A DNA stretch of 64,000 nt from Malaya genurostris (GCF_030247185.1 NC_080571.1:161854352-161918351), one strand, 5' to 3'; positions 11,703 to 24,127 are shown, counted from the first letter of the stretch. Program-made: numbers and translations. The notes: generated by a model not told the origin, from the letters alone.

Positions 11703-12763
11703 CTATGCGTCTTTGTTTATTGTAAAATCAAATAAATGATAGACACTATTGAAGCGATGACAAAAAACATCCATAGGATTGTTTTGACCGTACTGTGTGC
11801 GATGGACTGATCGTCGAAGATAGTCTGTTCTCCGCAATGATCTTCGAGGAATATTAAAATGCAATCTCTCTAAAAGCGCTGGGCAGTCGATGTTATTTGA
11901 AAGCAAATCGAAGACAAACAGTCGCTAAAGAAAAATTCGTCTGTTTTGTAGTGTAGGAAGATTAATCAGAGGCAGCTATTCTCGTAGCTATTTTAATTGA
12001 AGACGGTTTTGCCATGGAAGTCGTCGTAGTGCAAATCAAATGAAACATTTTTGAACTCGTTAGTCGATCAGGGATGCCAGGTCATTTTTTCAAAAATCTA
12101 TGATCAAACCCAAAACCTGTCTGTGAAAATCTTTGACCGTTTTCCGTACCGTTCAAAATCAATTCAGTGAGCAAAAAAAAAGGTCTCTCTAGCAACACGC
12201 TCTGTACCTTTTACCTCAACAAATCTGTACTTTTTGGTGCTAAACTGTGCTCGATTTCCAAAATCTGTGATTTATTCAAGAATCTGTGAAATACTGTGAT
12301 CGTTTTCAGAAATCTGTGAAAATCTGTGTCATTTTTAATATCTGTGCAGAAAATTCAAAATCTGTGAAACACAGATTAATCTGTGAATCTGACATCCCTG
12401 GATTCGATTGATGTGGACGTTGTGGTAGGGTGCTCAGATTATTATTCCGTATTCCAAAATACTGCGTACTAAAGCGACGTAAACTGTCTTTAAGTAATAC
12501 ACATTATGAAAGTCTCTGGTGTTGCGTTTGATAAGTCCCAAAACTGCGTAGGCCGTTGCCGTAACTAGAGATAATTGTTCGGTGAAGCAAAGCTTACGAT
12601 CAAGGACGATGCCCAAATCTTTAACACCAGAAACGCGATGAACTGGAACAGCCATCATAGAGTATTCAAATACGATCGGAGATTGTGATCGTGAGAAAGA
12701 AAATTGCGCTGCATTTTTTATGTTTATACTCATACCGTTTCTGTCACACCAGTCAATAATGTC
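11703..12763 (-). pseudogene. Reverse transcriptase remnant, unit 3
   Basis: Two frames around the MITE at 12069-12400. The C-terminus is shortened (stop after NKDA). Variants VHRVSGVKD and NVYYLKT distinguish it from other copies. Confidence 0.8.
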
Positions 12764-12979
12764 AAAATAGTAAAGTAATTAAAAAATTTCCTAGCGATTT
12801 GACAGCTTTCACTGAAAGTATCATCTCTGAACAAGCATTTCATTTTGGCAATTATTCATAATTATGAGAAAGGTGCAAAGATTTTGCACAAATTATTTTT
12901 CACAGAATTATGGTTTGGTTACACGCAGCGTTACCAAGTTGCCAGATTTGTCTGGCAAATGCTAGATTTTGCTCGCGAC

Positions 12980-13488
12980 CAGAGATGCCATTTATACAGA
13001 TTTATCTGTATTATACCGATTTTTACATGATCATACAGATTTAATACAGGTACAGATTTTATACAGATTTCCTCAATATAATACAGCTTTTTAAAGATCT
13101 CACAAAGAGTAAGAAAGAAAAAAATAAACTTGTTTGCCTGAGCTTTTTTTTAGTATTTGATTCCAGTGACGAGATAAAGCGACTTGACGTTGCATTTTGG
13201 GCGGTGATATTCCATGTCAAATAATGACGTCAACATTTTCAAACTAGATAAATATATCGAATTACAATTGAACTGTTGTGGATAAAAAAAATTTAAAAAA
13301 AAGAAATTTCGTCTTTGAATATTCTTGTGAACTTATTGAATCTACCATACTACAACCACAATCTATTGGAATAACATCTTTTAGCGTCATTTTGTTGTAA
13401 GAATTTCATTTTATTAGTGAATACAGATTAATACAGATTTTTCATACAAAGCAATACAAATTTTCAATGAAAATATCTGGCATCTCTG
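12980..13488 (+). mobile_element. hAT-like MITE M1, unit 4
   Basis: 509 bp, CAGAGATGCCA ends, CTCGCGAC repeated exactly at both sides. Confidence 0.85.
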
Positions 13489-13544
13489 CTCGCGACACCC
13501 AAACAACTAACCAGATCTTTTGCCCGATTTTCCAAATTTTCCTA

Positions 13545-13877
13545 CACGGAAAATAAAAACTACCTATTATTTGACTTCTTTTTACTTAATTTTGAGTACT
13601 TCCTTGCATTCTCTCCTTCAATTGTTGTCAAAATACAAAGAGCAAAACCACCCAACAGCGACAAATTTTTTCTATAAGCTAAAATTAAGTAAACCGTGTT
13701 AACTTGAAATTGAGTCAATACGACTCAACTGTAGAGTAAATATAACTCATCTTAAGTATTTTTTTGCACGTGTCTTACGAAAACTACCTAGAGCCACTTT
13801 ACTAAAATTAGTTTATTGAACGAAACCCCCAAATTGGGTGGAATGTACTTAAAATTAGGTTGATTTGCGGTTCCGTG
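13545..13877 (+). mobile_element. CACGG MITE, unit 4
   Basis: Complete 333-bp copy with TA on both sides; removing element and one TA leaves TTTTCCTA joined to the flank. Confidence 0.8.
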
Positions 13878-14308
13878 TATAATTTGGTCAGATCTTGCTA
13901 GATTACGATTCTAGATCTTCTTTTTTGCTCACTGAAAATGACGCCGGTCTAAATTACCTTGTATATATGAAGTAGACTCAGACAAATTCAGATATTTTTT
14001 TGAGTCAGAAGCAGATTTTTGAAAAAATAACCTGACAACAGATTTATCTGTATAATAAATATTGTAGCAAAACTGAAATGTAGAGGTGCTGCTTGTTTAG
14101 AGATGATACACGCTCATTCAATGTTACTCTCAAGTGAGCAATTTGTACTCACTTTTGTTTATTTAGTGCAAATGTCAAAAAGTGAGTAATATTAATGTAG
14201 AAGACTGAGTAACTTTTACTCAGTTTCTAAATTGACAACAAGTTTTACTCACAAGACTTTGAAAACGTTGCGTGAAAATGATTTTTGAAGAAAGGAATTT
14301 TGAAAAAA

Positions 14309-14600
14309 ATGGAGCAGGTTGGAGCCAAGGTAAATAAATACTATCGAAAATTAAAAGGTAATATTATTGTACCTCCTAATCCTTATAATGATTGAAGTTT
14401 TTCGTTGCCACATTTGTGCAATCTTCGTTCCAGGATACGTGAGGGAATTTAAAGAACATTTTCAACTTTCTATGAAAAAACTACAAAATGTAAATGAGGG
14501 AATTGAGAGAATATTTAAAAAATGTTGCATTTTTTTTATTTTACACGCAGTTTCGATTATAATAAAGAATTCTTTAGATAATTCGAATGATAGTGTTTAA
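14309..14600 (+). pseudogene. Element D exons (unit 4)
   Basis: Complete exon 1, intron and exon 2. The 5' element terminus CACGC starts at 14109 with TA before it; the leader between contains the words ACTCAC, GAGTAA and ACTCAG. Confidence 0.55.
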
Positions 14601-14844
14601 CATTTACTCACCCGAGCTAATTTTCCCATTTACAGCATTGAGTAAATGTTACTCAGATTTTGACAACTACAGTATTCAATTAATGAATTGATTTAATTGA
14701 TAAACACTACCGTTCATTCTAAGAATTCTTAAAACAATACAAACTAAGTTACTTTTCATTTTGGTATTTAATTTTGACACAAAATCAGTACGAATTTTAT
14801 TAAAAAATTATCCTCTTCGACCAATTTTGGTAGGTTATGTTTAT

Positions 14845-15125
14845 ATCAGTGGCTTAAAATTCACCTAACGGCAATAATTTATAAAGCCACTTCTCAAAAA
14901 ATTAAATCACTACTAAAAGTGATAACTAAATTGCTATCACCTCCATTTTGACATGAAGGTGATTAAATCGTGGTGACTATCACCTTACGTAATGCCAACG
15001 TTTGATAGTGATGTTAGCCTTTCAGCAGTAGTGACAGAACTTGGTGTTTATCACCTTACATGATTCCAAATTTTCAAAAGTGATAGTCACCTGGTGATAA
15101 TCACCTTACGTAATTCCACCCCAGG
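14845..15125. repeat. Cluster of GTGAT..ATCAC palindromes
   Basis: About 280 bp in which palindromic words recur: GTGATAACT, AAGGTGATTAAATC, GTGGTGACTATCACC, GATAGTGATG, GGTGTTTATCACC, GTGATAGTCACC and GGTGATAATCACC, three of them next to TTACGTAA or TTACATGA. The layout resembles the subterminal binding-site clusters of CACTA elements, but with a different word. Copies occur in nearly every unit. Confidence 0.6.
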
Positions 15126-15424
15126 TATTGTAGATAATTGAACTACGATTTGTCAATATAATATAGATTTATGAGTTATAAATTAAAACATGAAGATAAC
15201 GACTGTTTTTCTTTCGATTAAATCCAAGAAATCCTAAGTAAAATATGAAGAAAATACAAAATAAAAGAGCCCGACTATCGCAAAAAAAATCTCTATTTAC
15301 AAACAGTACTGCTGGACTGTCAAAATGTGTTGATTCGATTGAGGTTAGCAGTAACGGTTAAAAAAATAATATAAAAGGAAAGTGGTAACATTTGCATGCC
15401 TTTTGAAGATAAATTAACAATTCA

Positions 15425-16044
15425 TCATTCATTCAATGCGTCTTTGTTTATTGTAAAATCAAATAAATGATAAACACTATTGAAGCGATGACAACAAACA
15501 TCCATAGGATTGTTTTGACCGTACTGTGTGCGATGGACTGATCATCGAAGATAGTCTGTTCTCCGCAATGATCTTCGAGGAATATTAAAATGTATTCTCT
15601 CTAAAAGCGCTGGGCAGTCGATGTTGTTTGAAAGCAAATCGAAGACAAACAGTCGCTAAAGAAAAATTCATCAATTCTGACATCCCTGGATTCGATCGAT
15701 GTGGACGTTGTGGTAGGGTGCTCAGATTATTATTCCGTATTCCAAAATACTGCGTACTAAAGCGACGTAAACTGTCTTTAAGCAATACACATTATGAAAG
15801 TCTCTGGTGTTGCGTTTCCCAAAACTGCGTAAGCCGTTGCCGTAACTAGAGATAATTGTTCGGTGAAACAAAGCTTACGATCAAGGACGATGCCCAAATC
15901 TTTAACAGCAGAAACGCGTTGAACTGGAACAGCCATCATTGAGTATTCAAATACGATCGGAGATTGTGATCGTGAGAAAGAAAATTGCGCTGCATTTTTT
16001 ATGTTTATACTTATACCGTTTCTGTCACACCAGTCAATAATGTT
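15425..16044 (-). pseudogene. Reverse transcriptase remnant, unit 4
   Basis: The inner MITE and part of the coding region are deleted, fusing the two frames out of register; a deletion at about 15820 removes eight bases (GATAAGTC). Confidence 0.75.
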
Positions 16045-16557
16045 AAAATAGTGAAGTAATTAAAAAATTTCCTAGCGATTTGACAGCTTTCACTGAAAGT
16101 ATCATCTCTGAACAAGCATTTCATTTTGGCAATTATTCATAATTATGAGAAAGGTGCAAAGATTTTGCACAAATTATTTTTCACAGAATTATGAAAAATA
16201 ATGCCTGGCATCCTTGGTTTGGTTACACGCAGCGTTACCAAGTTGCCAGATTTGTCTGGCAAATGCTAGATTTTGCTCGCGACCAGAGATGCCATTTATA
16301 CAGATTTATCTGTATTATACCAATTTTTACATGATCATACAGATTTAATACAGGTACAGATTTTATACAGATTTCCTCAATATAATACAGCTTTATAAAG
16401 ATCTCACAAAGAGTAAGAAAGAAAAAAATAAACTTGTCTGCCTGAGCTATCTTTTAGTATTTGATTCCAGTGACGAGATAAAGCGACTTGACGTTGCATT
16501 TTTGCGGTGAAATTCCATGTCAAATAATGACGTCAACATTTTCAAACTAGATAAATA

Positions 16558-17661
16558 TAGTGATTTTCACTGTCGGCTAGAAAAGATTGCGATGCGATAA
16601 GATAGCGACAAAATGCCGCAAAGATAGCGAAACTGTCATTCGCATCGATTCAACCCCTTCGAGACCACAAGCCAGAAAAAAATATTTTTTAAATTGACCG
16701 TTACAACAACTAATTTTTTATTTATTATTAAGAAAACTTCAGTCATAATTAATTCATATTGATAATGCGTATGATTACGGCGTGTGCTATTTATTTGACA
16801 TAATGTACGATTCAGACGATTCGCCTCCTTCCGTCACCGTCACCGAAACGTCAGCTTCCGTCAAAATTAGTTTAATACTTTCTTTACCGGAACGTTCACA
16901 CGCTCCGTCCGTCAAGACGTTCCGTGACGGTGACGTTACGTGTGAATGGCTCCATAAGAATGCATGTAATTAATGTTGACGGTGCCGGTGACGGAGATTG
17001 ACTGTGACAAAAGAAGACGGATCGTCTGAATCGTACATAATGATTATTTTGTGCTTAGTATGTTCCCTTTTCATGTATACTTTGTATTAATCGACGCCTT
17101 GGTTTTCAAAACCTCGTGCTTTAATCGATTGTGCTATTTGTCTACTCTAAAAAGTTGGTCGTCTTTGACAGATATACATTTGTTGATGCTTTCGATGAAC
17201 AATGAAATAACAATTGTCGCTAAGGAATTTTACCAGTTGAAAATGCAATTGGCCTCAATCCAACAGCCGATTAATTTTTCTTTTGGCTCTAATGCTAGTT
17301 AATTTCAATACAACAGACAGCGAAGGGGTTAAAAAACTGTCCAATTTTCTGGCAGCGATGCCAGGTGAAATTTTAGGCGTCTGCGTATTAGAAATGGTCC
17401 TATGCGACCTCAATATTTAGAAGTATGACGAAAAAACCGAACGAAAACCCTACAGTAATAGCAAAAGTCATTAAAATGGATGATTGTTTATAAAAATTTC
17501 GAAAATCTGCAAAATAGTCGGCTTAATTGCAAAGTCTGCTAACAAACGAAATTGCAAATTTACATACCAATCTGCAAACCTGGCATCAGTGGTTCTGACG
17601 CTCATTATTTCGCAATCCTGCGACGATTCCGTCGCATTCTATGTCAAACTGAAAACCACTA
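16558..17661. mobile_element. TA-flanked insertion with TAGTG ends
   Basis: Interrupts MITE M1 of unit 5. Ends TAGTGATTTTCA and, inverted, TAGTGGTTTTCA; TA is repeated outside. The interior has no convincing gene; short open frames at 17051-17302 and 17484-17765 show no recognised domain. A nested foldback lies at 16799-17042. Confidence 0.65.
16799..17042. mobile_element. Nested foldback MITE, 244 bp
   Basis: Arms CATAATGTACGATTCAGACG and (inverted) CATTATGTACGATTCAGACG, followed by CCGTCACCGTCACCG-like inner repeats in both arms. No ORF. Confidence 0.6.
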
Positions 17662-17950
17662 TATATCGAATTACAAATGAACTGTTGTGGATAAAAAAAT
17701 TAAAAAAAAAAAAAGAAATTTCGTCTTTGAATATTCTTGTGAACGTGCCGCCAATGACTTATTGAATCTACCATACTACAACCACAATCTATTGGAATAA
17801 CATCTTTTAACGTCATTTTGTTAAACAATTTTGTTTTTGAATACAAATGTAATTTGTTTTTGAATACAGATTAATACAGATTTTTCATACAAAGCAATAC
17901 AAATTTTCAATGAAAATATCTGGCATCTCTGCTCGCGACACCCAAACAAC

Positions 17951-19340
17951 TACCAACATTATCGAAATGACGGAATGAGCAATGAAATCTTACTCGACTG
18001 CATGATTTTTTAGTGCTCGATCGGTTCAGTGCTAGAATTTTCACCTGAGTTGACTGCTCGATCAATCTAATTGACAGTGACATTTTAAATGTCATTGAAT
18101 ATTCGCTCATTTTATGAATGTGTTAGTGTGAAATTTATGCGACTTAAGGTAGCGCTTCGCCGTGGTCAGGTCGAAGCAAGACAACTCACTGCTTCCTCTT
18201 GCTTTGTCGCCGAAATTCCACCCTAAATTGCAAATTTCTAAAATACTAACCCGATTCACGAAAAATCAAAAACATACGATTGTAGATAAATGATTTTACT
18301 ATGCATTTGGAGAAAAATATCAGTTAGAAAGCTTTTCTTTCGCGAGATTTCGTGCGAGTTTTGTTAAAATTTGGTTTTCTTTTTTCCTTTTCTCGCTATA
18401 AACAACTCGCATATGTAGGGATGTGCTACGTTTTCAACAAAGCGTCAAAGCTAGTAGCGATGAAAATCATTACTGATTTCTGATTCTACTGAAACATGAA
18501 TAGAAATTATTTTACAAAGTAGTAACACTTACATTTTCTACTCATCTATATTCAACGTTTACGCAGAGAGAACGGACAACGAAAACAATAGAAATGTTGT
18601 TAGCGTCTACCGCATGTAGCACACCCCAATGCATGCGTTGACATTGTGTGCGTGCGAAAGAATAAGGAAAAACTCATTTATTTTTATAACTCGCACGAAA
18701 TCTATCGATAAAAATGTTTGTCAGGCACAATTTATATACGAATCGATAGAAAAATTAATTATCTAGAATCGTATGTTCTTGGAATTTCCGTTTTCTTCCC
18801 CGTTTTCTCACAATTTTGGGTAAAGTGCGTGAAACCCCGGGATAGGCAGCGTACTCCCGTGACCACGGCGAAGCGCTACCTTAAGCCATTTCACTACACT
18901 CCAGCTAGAGGAATGGATGATGCTGACTAAGGTAGGCCGTTTTGTTAATTTCCAGCGAATTTCAATAGTTTATGTTGGGATTCTAAGAAGAACTGGTTAT
19001 TTACTAGTTCTGTATATCCGAAAAACATGAAGATTTAAACTTGTATATTCAGTTATATAATGTTTTCGTTTAAAAATAAACTGAAAATCAGCACAAAAAC
19101 GTGCAAAATTAGGAAAGAAGAAGACGAATTGACAATTCAGTCCGCATCTTCTCACTCAATTCCGAATGATTTCCGAATCAACCGGTTGTAGGCGAACCGG
19201 TTCATTCGGAATCGGTTGTTGCACTGGAGTTGGAATTGATTCGGAATCCATTATGATTTCCACATGAAATTCCGAATGAAGATTTCTCGCCGATTCGGAA
19301 TTGATTCGGAATCCATTCGGATTTGATAATGTGGGTAACC
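17951..19340. other. Foreign block replacing part of unit 5
   Basis: Nothing in it matches the array. The left edge reads CCAACATTATCGAAATGACG and the right edge inverted reads CCACATTATCAAATCCGAAT, weak inverted ends of one element. Near the right edge ATTCGGAATTGATTCGGAAT-type words repeat over about 19150-19325. A TTAA-flanked element sits in the middle. No coding region seen; at 17955-18143 a short hairpin TGACATTTTAAATGTCA is the only visible structure. Confidence 0.5.
18148..18880. mobile_element. TTAA-flanked MITE
   Basis: 733 bp with 21-bp perfect inverted ends GGTAGCGCTTCGCCGTGGTC, flanked on both sides by TTAA, the target used by piggyBac-type elements. The interior forms a longer imperfect inverted repeat (ATTTCGTGCGAGTT near 18345 against AACTCGCACGAAAT near 18690; GGGATGTGCTAC against GTAGCACACCCC). 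No ORF with a recognised domain. Confidence 0.75.
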
Positions 19341-20587
19341 AGAACTAAATTGCTATCACCTCCATTTTGACATAAAGGTGATTAAATCGTGGTGACTATC
19401 ACCTTACGTAATGCCAACGTTTGATAGTGATGTTAGCCTTTCAGCAGTAGTGACAGAACTTGGTGTTTATCACCTTACATGATTCCAAATTTTCAAAAGT
19501 GATAGTCACCTGGTGATAATCACCTTACGTAATTCCACCCCAGGTATTGCAGATAATTGAACTACGATTTGTCAATATAATATAGATTTATGAGTTATAA
19601 ATTAAAACATGAAGATAACGACTGTTTTTCTTTCGATTAAATCCAAGAAATCCTAAGTAAAATATGAAGAAAATACAAAATAAAAGAGCCCGACTATCGC
19701 AAAAAAAATCTCTATTTACAAACAGTACTGCTGGACTGTCAAAATGTGTTGATTCGATTGAGGTTAGCAGTAACGGTTAAACAAATAATATAAAAGGAAA
19801 GTGGTAACATTTGCATGCCTTTTGAAGATAAATTAACAATTCATCATTCATTCAATGCGTCTTTGTTTATTGTAAAATCAAATAAATGATAACCGTACTG
19901 TGTGCGATGGACTGATCGTCGAAGATAGTCTGTTCTCCGCAATGATCTTCGAGGAATATTAAAATGTAATCTCTCTAAAAGCGCTGGGCAGTCGATGTTA
20001 TTTGAAAGCAAATCGAAGACAAACAGTCGCTAAAGAAAAATTCATCAATTCTGACATCCCTGGATTCGATCGATGTGGACGTTGTGGTAGGGTGCTCAGA
20101 TTATTATTCCGTATTCCAAAATACTGCGTACTAAAGCGACGTAAACTGTCTTTAAGCAATACACATTATGAAAGTCTCTGGTGTTGCGTTTCCCAAAACT
20201 GCGTAAGCCGTTGCCGTAACTAGAGATAATTGTTCGGTGAAACAAAGCTTACGATCAAGGACGATGCCCAAATCTTTAACAGCAGAAACGCGTTGAACTG
20301 GAACAGCCATCATACACGGTTAAATTGAATTACTCATTAATGAGTACAATAAATACCCAGATTTTTAATCAGTTCTAGCTGTCACAAAATGAGTACTTTT
20401 CCAATCGAAAAATGGGTACAAAAATACTAGTCTCAGTATTACTGTTTCGCGAAGAAAATTGGTAAAATTCAACTCATTATTGGTTGAAAAGTTTCTAGCG
20501 GCTTAAGATTTTTTTAAAAGCGTGGTGTGTATATCACGGTGTTTGAAATTTGTTATATTAACAATAGCAAAGCTTAGGTGAAAAAAA

Positions 20588-20639
20588 ATGGATGAGCTTA
20601 AACAAACATTGGACCAGGAATCGTTTGGAATACTTGTCG
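20588..20639 (+). CDS. Element A shared exon 1
   Basis: 52 bp: ATG plus 16 codons (MDELKQTLDQESFGILV) and one extra base, followed by the donor GTATGT. The split base G is compatible with the transposase exon at 20832 (completing Gly) and with the SAM exon at 23466 (completing Asp). The helix-like sequence looks like the first helix of a SAM domain, so it may serve the second protein and be only a leader for the transposase. Starts at ATG in AAAAAAATGG. Confidence 0.7.
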
Positions 20640-20831
20640 GTATGTTTCAACAATTGAAAGTTAAAAAATAATTATTCTTCTGCTAATAAAGCATCGATAT
20701 TGAGCAATGCCATTATCTGACTTGAAAAAATATATATTTTGCATTATTTTTTGTATAGAACAGAGTCATTCTGCATACTTAAATTTTTTCTATTGCATTG
20801 AATCATTTCAATTTTTTCTATTACATTGAAG

Positions 20832-23320
20832 GTTTGCATTGTCCTGTCTCTGGATGTGATAAACTTATCAGTGGATATGTGAACGAGCTCAAGAGCCACG
20901 TAAAATTAGTACACAAATTAAATACAACATTAAGAAATGACATACCTTTAAAGTGCCTTTGTTGTGGAAGCATTCAACAAACCTTCAAATCCTTGAAAAA
21001 ACACATTCTGAAAAATCATCCTAACAGAGATCAGACTTCCAATACTTCGAACATTGATCGTGATAATTTTATGGACGCGAACAATCCATCTGAGTGTGAG
21101 ACTATTGATCAAACACAAAGCGAAAGTTTTTCAAAGGAAAAGCTGATTCATTATGCAGCAACTAAAATAACAGAGCTTCGATGTGATGTGTCGATTCCAG
21201 AAATTAAAATACAGGAATGTATCGCATTATGCTCCAGTTTGTTGGAGAGTTATCAAAAATTTGCTCTAAACGAAATGAAGAAATTCTTGATTTCAAAGCA
21301 TGTATCGATTAATGACAAAGATGTCGTAGCTTTGGTCAACAATCTGGCAATACCGAATCTATTTGCAGATGTTCAACACCCAGAGGACAACTTAATTTAT
21401 CTCTCAGGGCAATTAGCGAGCAAAGTGCCGCAGCCCAAAGAGATTGTCTTAAACACTGAACGACTAAGTTCTACGTTCAGATATGAAATTGGAAAAACTA
21501 AACTTGGGAAACGAATGCTATGTTCCGTTAAAAGAACCACCAATATCAAAGACAGTTTTCACTTCATATCAATAAAAGACACTTTGGAATTGATAATGCG
21601 CAATCCTTTAGCAAGAAGGATGGTTGAACAGGAAGAAAAATCAAATAAGAATATTGTGAACACTTTCAAAGATGGTACATTATTCCAAACTCATCCATAT
21701 CTTCAACACTACCCCTATGCGTTGCGACTATCATTACATTCTGATGAAGTCGAATATTGCAATCCACTAGGATCCCGAAAAGGGAAAAACAAAGTAACGA
21801 ACTTCACGTTCAAGATACAAAACTTCGATTCAAAGTTGAATTCCAGCCTTAATCGAGTCTACATAACTTTGATGATTCGTTCCAACCTGATAAAAAAATA
21901 TGGTTTGCAAAAAGTTCTTCAGCCTCTTCTAACGGATTTACAAGATTTGGAGTCAGGAGTTGCAATTCAAGTCCAAGGACACGAGACATTCACTCTTAGT
22001 GCTACTCTTGTACACGTTATTGGAGATACGGCGGCTATGCACGATTTATTCGGAATGATGCCAGCACAGTCCAATTTGTTCTGCAGAGCATGTTATATTA
22101 CAAGAGACGCCTTTCATCAAGGATTATTTGGAGCCATTCATCCATTGAGAACGCGTGACAGCATTGTATCAGACCTTTATGCAATTAAGAACAATGCTTT
22201 AAAACCAGCACAATGTGGCATTTGTGTGTCACCGGTATTAAACAGCCTCCGATACTTTAATATCGCCGAAAATATGACTTTCGATCCCATGCACGACTTG
22301 CTTGAAGGTGTCGTTAGCATGTGTCTTAAAAGGATACTGAATGATATGGTCAATGGCATTAAAATTATAACCGATGTTGAGGTTAATGAGCGAATTCTAC
22401 GATTTGACTACGGTACCGCTGAAAAGAAAGACAAACCATGTGGAAATTTCAAGTCACAAACTCTCAAAACTAAAAGTAACACTCTTAGTCAGTCAGCATC
22501 TCAAACTTGGTTACTGTTGCGAGCATTTCCTTTTATATTTTCAGACAAAATTTCGAAAAATATTCAAGAAATTATTTCCGATCTTTTGCAAATCACTTTC
22601 TTCTCATTTTCAAATTCATTAACGTTGAATATGATTGAACAACTAGATTTTTCGATTAATAACTTTTACAACAACTTCAAAAAATATTTCACCGATGTTA
22701 ATCCTATAAATAAAGTTCACTATATAGCTCACTATCCGTCAATTATCAAACAAAGTGGACCAATAGCACTAATGAGTTGTTTGCAGTTTGAAGCAAAATT
22801 TAAACTAACTAAATCTCAAACAAAAACTTGTTCGAATTTCAAAAATATTACTTATAGCCTTACAAAACGACACAATCTTAAGCAATTGAATGATATAATA
22901 AGTCATAGTTATGATGTAGATACAGTGAAGGTTTTGTCATCAAACATTGTTAACAAAGAATGTCTTGACTGCTCAGTTTTACTACATGATCTACCTGGTT
23001 CAGTTCAAATCATAAATCGATTAAAAATCAATGGTATCATTTTTCGTCCAGGAATAATTGCAAAATATCAAATGTGCCAACAAGAATATTATGGAATTGT
23101 GAAGGAGATAATAGCTATAAATAATTCATACATTTGCATTTTCGACAGCTTACACATTGTAGAATTTGACAAACATTTAAATAGTTTCAAAGTTATCGCA
23201 AGTAGTAGAATGTTACGTATTTCCTTTGAGAATGTACATACAAAAAAAGTGTACAGTTTATGGCAAAAAACTCCACCAGAAGAAAATTGTGCATATATAA
23301 GTTTAAAATATACAGACTAG
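20832..23320 (+). CDS. CACTA transposase (Tnp2/Transposase_21-like), element A
   Basis: Joined to exon 1 the protein has 846 residues and no internal stop. Two C2H2-type fingers: C21, C26, H40, H45 and C59, C62, H75, H80. The middle region matches the architecture of plant CACTA Tnp2: 'LSLHSDEVEYCNPLGS' (D322, where Tnp2 has TDGFNPFG), then VLQPLLTDL and 'LSATLVHVIGDTAAMHDLFG' (D416) followed by C..C, then DPMHDLLEGV (D502, H505) and QFEAKFK (E671). These are candidate RNase H-fold catalytic residues, by analogy. The preceding acceptor is TATTACATTGAAG. The 3' flank has no clear AATAAA. It is the only intact large gene of the window and would cut and rejoin the CACGG ends in the nucleus. Confidence 0.85.
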
Positions 23321-24127
23321 ATAAGCGTATTTTATCAAAGTTTCAATAAGCGTATATAATCAATGAAGTTTTAAAACATTTATTAAAAAATATTCATGTT
23401 CATTCATGCAATATATTGTTTTCTACTAGTTTAGTTACAATTTAATCTTCCAAAATATATTCCAGATAATAAATTCACGGATGTATCGTTGAAGTTTCTT
23501 GATGCAGAAAAACTAAGTGCAATGGGCATCGTTGCCATCGGGCCGCGACTAATTGTTTTGTCAGTTGTAGATAAAATGAATAAATGGAACGATCCTATGA
23601 GCGAAGATATGCAATCGTCGGCATGTAAATCAATACCTGAAAAAAAGGAGGTAATGGTAATCGAAAAAATACTCTTATTTTGTTATATAAAGTTACAGAA
23701 TAAGTTTCCTAAGTACGTGAAATACTGGAGTGTAACAAAAAATTTCGATCTATTCTTTATGAGAAGCTAGACGCACAAATAATTCCTACCGATACAGAAA
23801 TAAAACTAATGATTCGAATTTTATGTGCCACTATGGTAGAAAGATTGATGCATGATTCAATGTAAGTATTTGAATCTTTATGTTTCTCTTATTTATTTCA
23901 TTCAATTCGACAGATACCCAACGACCGAGGAGAAAAAGATGCTAGCAATAAAAATATTGCTCCAGTTCCCATTTTTATGTGCAACAAGAAGAAGTACAGG
24001 AGCACCAGAATACGTAATGCATACTTACAAAATTTATGTTAATTTGTTTGACCGAGTCTTTCATCATTTAAACTACGTTAAATATTTAACCACGAAAGTA
24101 TAAAGCAGAAACACTGATACCACTGAC

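Larger units (their letters stand above)
8363..12979 (+). repeat. Array unit 3 (forward orientation)
   Basis: First unit after the orientation switch. It starts inside the hAT-like MITE (right end 8849), then CACGG MITE, zinc-finger exons, GTGAT cluster (about 10655-10925), a shortened GC box (10921-11085; bases between the cluster and box are deleted), the exon-like ORF and the reverse transcriptase remnant. A second, partial reverse transcriptase piece is wedged in at 9608-10072. Confidence 0.85.
12980..16283 (+). repeat. Array unit 4
   Basis: Shorter unit. The GC box, the 54-codon ORF and their flanks are deleted: sequence jumps at about 15290 from the CCCGACTATCGC of the box to the retrotransposon 3' UTR. 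The hAT-like MITE inside the reverse transcriptase has collapsed to a few bases at about 15671-15690. Confidence 0.85.
16284..17931 (+). mobile_element. hAT-like MITE M1 with nested TA insertion, unit 5
   Basis: Both ends and the CTCGCGAC duplication are intact; 16558-17661 is a later insertion. Confidence 0.82.

Noticed and set aside
15628..15849. ORF MKANRRQTVAKEKFINSDIP on plus strand in several units
   Set aside because: Antisense shadow of the reverse transcriptase remnant, which has clear family motifs on the other strand.
17051..17302. 83-codon ORF in the TA-flanked insertion
   Set aside because: No motif, no splice or start context, AT-rich; chance ORF more likely.
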